From: an uncultured Subdoligranulum sp. | GTDB lineage: Bacteria > Bacillota_A > Clostridia > Oscillospirales > Ruminococcaceae | Direction: 5' to 3' | NCBI GenBank assembly: GCA_900772715.1 | Contig: CAAGRN010000019.1 | Location: 1 to 5,534 of the forward strand | Length of the DNA: 5,534 nucleotides | Part shown: positions 1-4,202 of the stretch, piece by piece | Position numbering within the stretch: the first letter of the stretch is position 1 | Layout: the number at the start of each line of letters is the position of its first letter | Notes under the pieces: generated by a model | The model's input: the letters and a program-made list of their open reading frames with translations, nothing else | Told to the model about the DNA's origin: nothing | Databases searched by the model: none | Made by a program: the position numbers and the translations under genes

Positions 1-1
1 C

Positions 2-988
2 ACGACGTCTACGACACCAACGACACGGCAAGGACCTTCCGCGTCCGCTTCGACGCCCACGCCGGAATCCACCACCGCGCCCGACGCGCCCGCGCCGGAG
101 CCGGGCAGTGACCAGCCCACCCCGACCCCAACGCCGGAAGCTACCCCCACACCGGAAGCTACCCCCGCGCCGGTCACCGAAACCATCAACGTGACGATGA
201 ACGGCACGGCGCAAACGATGGAGCTGGTGCAGTGTCTGGCAATGGTCGCCCAGAACGAGCTGGGACCCAACGCCCCTGCCGAAGCGTACAAGGCGCAGTG
301 TGTTGCGACCCACTGCTGGATCTTGAGCCAGAGCGGCTATCCGTCGGTGCTGGGGGCAACCCCCGGTGCCGCCGCCCTGGCAGCCGCGCAGGAGGTGGCG
401 CACGTTCTGGTCACCTACAACGGCAATGTCTGCTTTACGCCGTATTTTGCCAGCGCCAGCACCGGCACGGCATCCTCGGCGGATGTCTGGGGCGGCGAAC
501 GCGCGTGGCTGCAGGCGGTGGACAGCCCCTACGACCAGAGCGTTGCCACCCACTGGAACACCAATGGCGCCACCAGCGGCACGGCGCGTTTTGCCCGCGC
601 CACCCTGCTGCAGCGCATCAAGGACAAGCTGGGTCTGGATTTAACGGACGTGGACCCCAACCAGTGGTTCAGCATCCAGTCCGCCAATGCCTACGGCTGG
701 GTCGCCAAGATCCGCGTCGGACCCGAGGGCAGCGGGCAGACCGTCAAGGGAACGTGGTTCCGCGAAAACCTGCTGGCGGGGCAAAGCGTGGACGGGCGCA
801 GCCTGCGCAGCCAGTGCTTTACCGTCAGCTATGATGCCGAGCTGGACTGCTTTCTCTTTGATGTCTACGGCTACGGTCACGGCTGCGGTATGAGCCAGTG
901 GGGCGCTGTCGGCTATGCCCAAAACGGCTGGAACTACCAGCAGATTTTGACCCACTACTTTACCGGCACCACCATTACGACCTATTAA
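2..988 (+). CDS. SpoIID/LytB-domain cell-wall protein (5' end outside window)
   Basis: The frame is open from the window edge, so the true start lies upstream; the GTG at 191 is internal. The first ~60 residues are a Thr/Pro/Ala/Glu-rich low-complexity linker, typical of extracytoplasmic spacers. From about 200 to the stop is a SpoIID-type domain: an acidic region around the Glu codon at 257-259, placed like the catalytic Glu of SpoIID; then AEAYKAQCVATHCW, matching the family's EALKAQAVAARTY; DVWGG at 482-496; and the closing hallmark YGYGHGCGMSQWGA from 866, followed by GYAQNGWNYQQILTHYFTG. Characterised SpoIID proteins are lytic transglycosylases acting on denuded peptidoglycan; LytB-type relatives modify the wall in non-sporulating cells. 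The usual FHSxSGG-like stretch reads FASASTGT here, so the family His is absent. The visible part has seven Cys, unusual for an exported protein. A signal peptide is expected upstream but not visible. The domain call is firm; a sporulation role is not implied. Confidence 0.9.
   Translation, partial: TTSTTPTTRQGPSASASTPTPESTTAPDAPAPEPGSDQPTPTPTPEATPTPEATPAPVTETINVTMNGTAQTMELVQCLAMVAQNELGPNAPAEAYKAQCVATHCWILSQSGYPSVLGATPGAAALAAAQEVAHVLVTYNGNVCFTPYFASASTGTASSADVWGGERAWLQAVDSPYDQSVATHWNTNGATSGTARFARATLLQRIKDKLGLDLTDVDPNQWFSIQSANAYGWVAKIRVGPEGSGQTVKGTWFRENLLAGQSVDGRSLRSQCFTVSYDAELDCFLFDVYGYGHGCGMSQWGAVGYAQNGWNYQQILTHYFTGTTITTY
134..169 (+). repeat. Two tandem 18-bp copies in the linker coding region
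   Basis: CCGGAAGCTACCCCC plus three bases occurs twice in a row with period 18 (134-151 and 152-169), encoding PEATPT then PEATPA. Such in-frame tandem units commonly change copy number and so alter linker length without affecting the catalytic domain. Confidence 0.8.
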
Positions 989-997
989 AAAACACCC

Positions 998-1074
998 TGT
1001 CGATAAACTCAATCGGCAATTGCGAACCTTCGGCAGGTTTGTAGGGGACGCATATATGCGTCCCGTGCGGTTTG
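998..1074 (+). repeat. Palindromic repeat unit A (GTAG + 20-nt palindrome)
   Basis: GTAG at 1041-1044 is followed by the perfect palindrome GGGACGCATATATGCGTCCC (1045-1064) and then GTGCGGTTTG. The left flank starts with TGTCGATAAACT (998-1009) and contains GCGAACCTTCGGCAGGTTT. Positions 1034-1074 are identical over 41 bp to unit E at 3564-3604. The left flank matches that of unit G at 42 of 48 positions aligned by eye, although the core differs. Confidence 0.9.
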
Positions 1075-1107
1075 CTCGTTGTATCGCAATATTTGTGTGA
1101 TTGCAAC

Positions 1108-1131
1108 GGGCGGCATATATGCCGCCCCTAC
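1108..1131 (-). repeat. Palindromic repeat unit B (GTAG + 20-nt palindrome)
   Basis: Read on the minus strand, GTAG (1131-1128) precedes the perfect palindrome GGGCGGCATATATGCCGCCC (1127-1108). It shares the CATATATG centre with unit A but has different, compensated arm bases. It faces unit A, forming an inverted pair. The spacer between them contains GCAAT/ATTGC at 1086-1090 and 1100-1104, which could form a small extra hairpin. Confidence 0.85.
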
Positions 1132-1168
1132 AAGCCAACCCATTCTATTCATTATAGTATATGGTCGC

Positions 1169-1192
1169 GGGCGGGGCGTGCCCCGCCCCTAC
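1169..1192 (-). repeat. Palindromic repeat unit C (GTAG + 20-nt palindrome)
   Basis: On the minus strand GTAG (1192-1189) is followed by GGGCGGGGCACGCCCCGCCC (1188-1169): two 9-bp arms around a 2-nt centre. The outer bases match unit B, but the inner arm is all G/C. The flanks do not match the TTCGGYAGGTTT module of units A, G and H, so this is either a divergent or a trimmed copy. Confidence 0.8.
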
Positions 1193-1229
1193 ACATTCAA
1201 TAGACCAAGAATGTTTTGTTGACAAACTA

Positions 1230-1267
1230 AAACACCCTGTACCGCGCAATTGCGGTACAGGGTGTTT
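1230..1267 (-). terminator. Intrinsic terminator of aspS
   Basis: A perfect 16-bp stem (1230-1245 with 1252-1267) around a 6-nt loop lies 6 nt past the aspS stop codon. On the minus strand it ends in GTGTTTTAGTTTG, giving a U-rich release tract. On the plus strand it is followed by GCTTTATC, a poorer tract, so it may also stop transcription arriving from the SpoIID-like gene, but less efficiently. Confidence 0.85.
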
Positions 1268-1273
1268 GCTTTA

Positions 1274-3055
1274 TCAATCCTTCAGCGTCAGGGCAATGCT
1301 CAAATCGCTCAGCTGCTTTTCGTCAACCACGTCGGGTGCGCCGCTCATCGGCTCGCCGGCGTTCTGAACCTTCGGGAAGGCGATGACGTCGCGGATGGAA
1401 TCCTTCTTCAGCATCAGCATGACCATACGATCCAAGCCGTAAGCCATACCGCCGTGCGGGGGTGCGCCGAACTTGTAGGCATCCATCAGGAAGCCGAAGC
1501 TCTCACGCGCCTTCTCCTCGGTAAAGCCGAGGGCGTGGAACATACGATCCTGCAGGGCGGGGTCGTTGATGCGCATCGAGCCGCCGCCCATTTCCACACC
1601 GTTCAAAACGATGTCGTAGGCTACGGCGTGGCAGGCGCCGGGGTCGCTCTCGACCTTGTCCAGATCCTCTGCCTTGGGCAGGGTGAACGGGTGGTGCATG
1701 GCCATCCAGCGGTTTTCCTGTTCGCTGTACTCGAACAGCGGGAAGTCCACCACCCACAGGAAGTTGAACTTGTCGGGGTCGATCAGCCCGTGCTTGCGGG
1801 CAATGTCCAGACGCACCTGACCCAAGGCGGTGCAGGCCTTGACCCAGTCGGTGTCGCTGACCAGCAGCAGCACGTCGCCGGTTTCGGCGTTCAGTGCGGC
1901 GTACAGGGCGGACTTTTCGGCGTCGGAGAGGAACTTCTCAAAGCTGGAGGTCGTACCCTCGGCGGTCAGGCGGCTGTAAGCCAGACCCTTGGCACCGTAG
2001 GTTTTGGCGACATCGCCCAGCTTGTCAATGTTCTTGCGGGTCAGCTTGTCGGCAAGACCCTTGGCATTGATGGCGCGGATGCTGCCGCCCGCCTCCAGCA
2101 CGGCGGCAAAGGGCTTGAACTCGGTACCCTGGAACACCTCGGTCACGTCCTGAATCTCCAGCCCAAAGCGGGTGTCGGGCTTGTCGGAGCCAAAGCGACC
2201 CATCGCCTCGTTCCAGGGCATACGCACAAAGGGAGTCTGCACGTCCACGTCCAGCATTTCCTTCCACAGGCGCTTGATCAGCCCCTCGTTCAGGGTCATG
2301 ATATCGTCCTCGGAAACAAAGCTCATCTCCTCGTCCACCTGCGTGAACTCGGGCTGGCGGTCGGCGCGCAGGTCCTCGTCACGGTAGCAGCGGGCGATCT
2401 GGAAATAGCGGTCAAAGCCGGACAGCATCAAGATCTGCTTGTACAGCTGCGGGCTTTGGGGCAGGGCATAGAAGTGACCCGGCTGCACACGGCTGGGTAC
2501 CAGATAGTCGCGCGCACCCTCGGGCGTGGACTTGATCAGGGTCGGGGTTTCAATCTCGGTAAAGTGGTTGTCGCAGAAATAATTGCGGATGATCTGCATG
2601 ATCTTGCTGCGCAGCACAATCGGCTCGTGCATGGACGGGCGGCGCAGGTCAAGGTAGCGGTAGCGCAGGCGCAGATCGTCGTTGACGTTGATCTCGTCGC
2701 GCAGCTCAAACGGGGTGGTCTGGGCTTCGCTCAGGATGCGCAGCTCGGTGACGTACAGCTCCACGTCGCCGGTGGCGATCTTGTCGGTCTTGGCGGCGCG
2801 CTCACGCAGCTTGCCGCGGCAGATGACGACGTACTCGCTTCTCAGGCTTTCCGCCTTGGCAAAGACGTCCTTGGGCGTATCCTCGTCAAAAACCAGCTGC
2901 AAAATGCCGGTGGTGTCGCGCAGGTCGGCAAAAATGATGCCGCCCTTATCGCGGGCGCGGGCAACAGAGCCGCAAACGGTCATTTCCTGCCCGGCGTCCG
3001 CCAAGCTTACCTCACCGCAATAGCGGGTGCGGCGCAGGCTGCCTAAAGTTTCCAT
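1274..3055 (-). CDS. aspS: Aspartyl-tRNA synthetase (AspRS), bacterial type
   Basis: Complete gene of 593 aa, close to the usual ~590 for bacterial AspRS. It attaches aspartate to tRNA-Asp in the cytosol. Residues ~1-110 are the anticodon-binding OB fold. The class II catalytic core follows: motif 1 near 165-182 (ETPTLIKSTPEGARD), QSPQ at 200-203, motif 2 at 223-241 (CYRDEDLRADRQPEFTQVD), and motif 3 at 535-547 (GGMAYGLDRMVML, Arg543). A GAD insertion domain occupies roughly 285-420, as in the bacterial form. The ATG at 3055 is supported by AAGGGG nine nt upstream and by a good promoter. The gene stands alone, convergent with the SpoIID-like gene and divergent from tRNA-Lys. In the OB fold, Lys37 replaces the Leu30 of E. 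coli (His in known non-discriminating enzymes) and Ser30 replaces the usual Trp, so specificity towards tRNA-Asn cannot be read from the sequence. Confidence 0.98.
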   Translation of the reverse strand: METLGSLRRTRYCGEVSLADAGQEMTVCGSVARARDKGGIIFADLRDTTGILQLVFDEDTPKDVFAKAESLRSEYVVICRGKLRERAAKTDKIATGDVELYVTELRILSEAQTTPFELRDEINVNDDLRLRYRYLDLRRPSMHEPIVLRSKIMQIIRNYFCDNHFTEIETPTLIKSTPEGARDYLVPSRVQPGHFYALPQSPQLYKQILMLSGFDRYFQIARCYRDEDLRADRQPEFTQVDEEMSFVSEDDIMTLNEGLIKRLWKEMLDVDVQTPFVRMPWNEAMGRFGSDKPDTRFGLEIQDVTEVFQGTEFKPFAAVLEAGGSIRAINAKGLADKLTRKNIDKLGDVAKTYGAKGLAYSRLTAEGTTSSFEKFLSDAEKSALYAALNAETGDVLLLVSDTDWVKACTALGQVRLDIARKHGLIDPDKFNFLWVVDFPLFEYSEQENRWMAMHHPFTLPKAEDLDKVESDPGACHAVAYDIVLNGVEMGGGSMRINDPALQDRMFHALGFTEEKARESFGFLMDAYKFGAPPHGGMAYGLDRMVMLMLKKDSIRDVIAFPKVQNAGEPMSGAPDVVDEKQLSDLSIALTLKD

Positions 3056-3064
3056 AGTTTTATT

Positions 3065-3070
3065 CCCCTT
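3065..3070 (-). promoter_or_regulatory. aspS Shine-Dalgarno site
   Basis: AAGGGG on the minus strand lies nine nt before the ATG at 3055 and fixes that start. It begins only a few bases after the leader hairpin at 3074-3102, so pairing there could affect ribosome access. Confidence 0.75.
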
Positions 3071-3073
3071 TTC

Positions 3074-3102
3074 GGCGCGTACCTTTTATAAAAGGGCGCA
3101 CC
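3074..3102 (-). promoter_or_regulatory. Hairpin in the aspS 5' leader
   Basis: The perfect 14-bp palindrome CCTTTTATAAAAGG (3082-3095) is extended outward by GGTGCG/CGCGCC (six pairs, one G-U) across a small 1x2 internal loop. In RNA this gives an ~11-bp stem with a UAUA loop, ending 3 nt before the Shine-Dalgarno. It could tune translation or mRNA stability, or act as an operator in DNA form. No known riboswitch class is recognised. Confidence 0.55.
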
Positions 3103-3124
3103 TTACATATAATATAATATTGTA

Positions 3125-3153
3125 ATTGTAACACGGTTGGTGCGCATTTTCAA
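3125..3153 (-). promoter_or_regulatory. Sigma-A type promoter of aspS
   Basis: On the minus strand TTGAAA (3153-3148) and TACAAT (3130-3125) are separated by exactly 17 nt; each matches consensus at five of six positions. Transcription would begin near 3118, giving a leader of about 60 nt. That is too short for a T-box, and no T-box sequence is seen. Confidence 0.75.
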
Positions 3154-3245
3154 CAACCAAAACACGATAATTTCGGCAGAAAAGGCAAAAAAGCGGGAAA
3201 TGTACAAAAAAGCCGCAAAAACCGGGCGGAAATCAAAAATTCTGC

Positions 3246-3274
3246 TTGACATACGGCACACTGCCTGCTATAAT
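3246..3274 (+). promoter_or_regulatory. Consensus promoter of the tRNA-Lys gene
   Basis: TTGACA (3246-3251) and TATAAT (3269-3274) are both perfect and are spaced by 17 nt. The preceding ~70 bp are A-rich (several AAAAA runs), as in UP elements. Transcription should begin near 3281, about 26 nt before the tRNA, leaving a short 5' leader for RNase P to remove. It diverges from the aspS promoter; the two -35 boxes are about 92 bp apart. Confidence 0.92.
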
Positions 3275-3306
3275 ATTAGGGCTGTGGGAACACAGCAAAC
3301 ACAAAT

Positions 3307-3382
3307 GTGCTCGTAGCTCAGTTGGTAGAGCATCTGACTTTTAATCAGAGGGTCCAGGATTCGAGTTCCTGCGGGCGCACCA
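3307..3382 (+). tRNA. tRNA-Lys (anticodon UUU)
   Basis: A full 76-nt cloverleaf including an encoded CCA (3380-3382). The acceptor stem is GTGCTCG (3307-3313) with CGGGCGC (3372-3378), using two G-U pairs, with discriminator A3379. The D arm is GCTC/GAGC; the anticodon stem TCTGA/TCAGA encloses CTTTTAA, with anticodon TTT at 3340-3342. The variable loop is 5 nt; the T arm is CAGGA/TCCTG with loop TTCGAGT. It is a single-tRNA transcription unit, with its own promoter and terminator. Confidence 0.98.
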
Positions 3383-3420
3383 AAAACCGCACTATGCCAA
3401 ACGGCATGGTGCGGTTTTTT
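3382..3420 (+). terminator. Intrinsic terminator of tRNA-Lys
   Basis: ACCGCAC (3386-3392) pairs with GTGCGGT (3409-3415), continued through a T-G pair and ATGCC/GGCAT around an AAAC loop, then TTTTTT. It begins at the CCA end of the tRNA, so 3' trimming is minimal. The A-run before the stem could pair with the T-run. Confidence 0.93.
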
Positions 3421-3493
3421 GTTATGCCAAAAAGTTTTGTGGGGGGGCGGCACCACCCCGCCGGGGGATTGGACAGCATCCGCAAGGCGGCAA

Positions 3494-3548
3494 GGAGGGG
3501 TCAAGACCCCTCCCTACGAACCGACGGAAGGTAAGCAGTTATCGACAG
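3494..3548 (-). repeat. Palindromic repeat unit D (GTAG + 20-nt palindrome)
   Basis: On the minus strand GTAG (3517-3514) precedes GGAGGGGTCTTGACCCCTCC (3513-3494), with 9-bp arms. Upstream in its own direction is CTGTCGATAACT (3548-3537) and then CTTCCGTCGGTTC, a variant of the left flank seen in units A and G. It diverges from unit E, whose flank starts almost at the same point. Confidence 0.85.
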
Positions 3549-3553
3549 AGCGC

Positions 3554-3604
3554 CCATTTCCGTCAGGTTTGTAGGGGACGCATATATGCGTCCCGTGCGG
3601 TTTG
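3554..3604 (+). repeat. Palindromic repeat unit E (GTAG + 20-nt palindrome)
   Basis: GTAG (3571-3574) is followed by GGGACGCATATATGCGTCCC (3575-3594) and GTGCGGTTTG. The 41 bp at 3564-3604 are identical to unit A, about 2.5 kb away across aspS. The upstream part (CATTTCCGTCAGG) is a weaker match to the shared left flank. Confidence 0.9.
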
Positions 3605-3605
3605 T

Positions 3606-3623
3606 CGAAAAAGCCCTTTTTCG
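3606..3623. repeat. Short inverted repeat between units E and F
   Basis: CGAAAAAG and CTTTTTCG are exact 8-bp inverted arms with a 2-nt gap. In RNA a few central pairs would open to make a loop. The right arm runs into the TTTCGGGTAGTAAT stretch that precedes the GTAG of unit F. Confidence 0.6.
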
Positions 3624-3656
3624 GGTAGTAATGTAGGGATGGGTCTTGACCCATCC
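3619..3656 (+). repeat. Palindromic repeat unit F (GTAG + 20-nt palindrome)
   Basis: GTAG (3633-3636) precedes GGATGGGTCTTGACCCATCC (3637-3656), with 9-bp arms. It has the same TCTTGA centre as units D and G but different, compensated arm bases. The left flank TTTCGGGTAGTAAT resembles the TTTCGGTAGGTTT module. Confidence 0.87.
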
Positions 3657-3665
3657 GCACCGCTG

Positions 3666-3702
3666 GCTGCGCGCAGCGCATAAAATCGCGCCGAACGGCG
3701 CG
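3666..3702. repeat. Two GC-rich inverted repeats after unit F
   Basis: GCTGCGCGCAGC (3666-3677) is a perfect 12-bp palindrome, and CGCGCCG/CGGCGCG (3687-3693 and 3696-3702) are exact 7-bp arms around AA. They lack GTAG and are not 20 nt long, so they are outside the unit A-H family. No T-run follows, which argues against terminators. Confidence 0.6.
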
Positions 3703-3730
3703 TGGTTTCCCGACACATCGTACTATTGGC

Positions 3731-3808
3731 TAGACCGCACGGAACGGTCAAGACCGTTCCCTACAAACCTACCGAAAGTTCGCAATGTTCCCATTTAGTT
3801 TATCGACA
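3731..3808 (-). repeat. Palindromic repeat unit G (GTAG + 20-nt palindrome)
   Basis: On the minus strand TGTCGATAAACT (3808-3797) begins a left flank that includes GCGAACTTTCGGTAGGTTT. GTAG (3764-3761) follows, then GGAACGGTCTTGACCGTTCC (3760-3741), then GTGCGGTCTA. Both flanks match unit A although the core is of the TCTTGA type. It faces unit F as an inverted pair. Confidence 0.9.
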
Positions 3809-3810
3809 AT

Positions 3811-3854
3811 CTGCGGGACGCAACTATGCGTCCCCTACAAACCTGCCGAAAGTT
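3811..3854 (-). repeat. Palindromic repeat unit H (GTAG + 20-nt palindrome)
   Basis: On the minus strand AACTTTCGGCAGGTTT (3854-3839) leads to GTAG (3838-3835) and GGGACGCATAGTTGCGTCCC (3834-3815), with 8-bp arms and a 4-nt centre. The core is the unit A/E core with changed central bases, so the outer arms are intact while the centre has drifted. It lies in tandem with unit G. Confidence 0.87.
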
Positions 3855-4095
3855 GTCAATATCCCCGACACAACGACCTACATCCCAACCACCGCGCAAG
3901 ATTGTTACAATACACGTCAAGAAAGTGCAAACGACCGCTATGTTAAAAAAGCAACAATATTCCATTGCCAAGAAAAAAACTTTCATATGATTCCGCCTAT
4001 TACCAGAAAAACGGGGCAATTTTCGCCACCTTTTTTATCTTTTGCACAATAAACGGGCGATTTTTTCGGCTTTTTGCTGAAACGAAAAAAGGCAC
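3855..4095. other. AT-rich non-coding stretch upstream of the PTS gene
   Basis: No convincing gene is seen here. Composition changes sharply from the GC-rich repeats to A/T homopolymer runs. ATTGT-T-ACAAT at 3901-3911 is a small inverted repeat. TTTTTTCG (4061-4068) and CGAAAAAA (4083-4090) form an 8-bp inverted repeat with a 14-nt gap, just upstream of the likely PTS promoter; it could be an operator or a weak hairpin. Confidence 0.45.
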
Positions 4096-4124
4096 TTTCT
4101 TTTTTATGAAGAATATGTTAAGAT
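4096..4124 (+). promoter_or_regulatory. Possible promoter of the PTS gene
   Basis: TGTTAAGAT (4116-4124) is an extended -10 (TG, one base, TAAGAT). The matching -35 position, 17 nt upstream, is TTTCTT (4096-4101), which is weak. Weak -35 plus extended -10 is common for regulated promoters. A start near 4131 gives a leader of about 72 nt. Confidence 0.45.
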
Positions 4125-4135
4125 ATAGACAACAA

Positions 4136-4170
4136 AGCGTGCGGCGGTTTGAACCAGGCTGACCCACGCT
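4136..4170 (+). promoter_or_regulatory. Possible leader hairpin of the PTS gene
   Basis: AGCGTG (4136-4141) pairs with CACGCT (4165-4170), enclosing a small GGT-TTGA-ACC hairpin. It lies between the likely transcription start and the Shine-Dalgarno. It does not match the LicT/SacY antiterminator target I know, and no overlapping terminator is visible, so the role is unknown. Confidence 0.35.
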
Positions 4171-4188
4171 CCGTTGGAGAATGAATTT

Positions 4189-4193
4189 GGAGG
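4189..4193 (+). promoter_or_regulatory. Shine-Dalgarno site of the PTS gene
   Basis: GGAGG sits nine nt before the ATG at 4203 and twelve before the ATG at 4206, favouring the first of the two adjacent Met codons. The ATG at 4195 is too close to it and reaches a stop after three codons. Confidence 0.85.
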
Positions 4194-4202
4194 AATGCTT
4201 TT

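Larger units (their letters stand above)
989..1240 (+). repeat. 12-bp direct repeat bracketing repeat units A-C
   Basis: AAAACACCCTGT occurs at 989-1000, directly after the stop codon of the SpoIID-like gene, and again at 1229-1240, where it forms most of one arm of the aspS terminator. A second motif, TGTYGAYAAACT, also occurs near both ends in the same orientation (998-1009 and, as a variant, 1217-1228). The ~228 bp between hold three palindromic units. This is what an insertion into a terminator shared by two convergent genes would leave; that history is inference. Confidence 0.55.

Noticed and set aside
191..193. GTG at 191 as the start of the SpoIID-like gene
   Set aside because: The frame is open upstream to the window edge with linker-like Thr/Pro codons, and no Shine-Dalgarno precedes this GTG.
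641..1138. A 165-codon minus-strand frame spanning the end of the SpoIID-like gene and unit A
   Set aside because: It overlaps a well-supported domain on the other strand, and its N-terminal part is translated repeat DNA.
1250..3046. A very long open frame on the plus strand, antisense to aspS (~598 codons)
   Set aside because: Its product is Gly/Val/His/Gln-rich with no recognisable domain, and it mirrors the codon pattern of aspS, which has all class II motifs, a promoter, a ribosome site and a terminator. It is a shadow of GC-biased codons.
3056..3124. A T-box riboswitch upstream of aspS
   Set aside because: The leader from the likely start is only ~60 nt and contains no T-box consensus and no terminator/antiterminator pair.
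1041..3838. A CRISPR array explanation for the repeated palindromes
   Set aside because: The units lie in both orientations, have irregular spacing, differing cores, and are split by aspS and a tRNA; there are no uniform spacers.
3855..3900. A ninth repeat unit (minus strand GTAGGTCG near 3880-3890)
   Set aside because: GTAG is present, but the following bases do not form a palindrome and no flank motif is present; a decayed copy cannot be distinguished from chance.
3268..4052. Several short open frames over tRNA-Lys and units D-H
   Set aside because: They run through a tRNA, its terminator and palindromic repeats; the shared peptides come from the repeats and none has a convincing ribosome site.
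4131..4202. A LicT/SacY-type antiterminator target in the PTS leader
   Set aside because: The stem is present, but the characteristic target sequence and an overlapping terminator are not.
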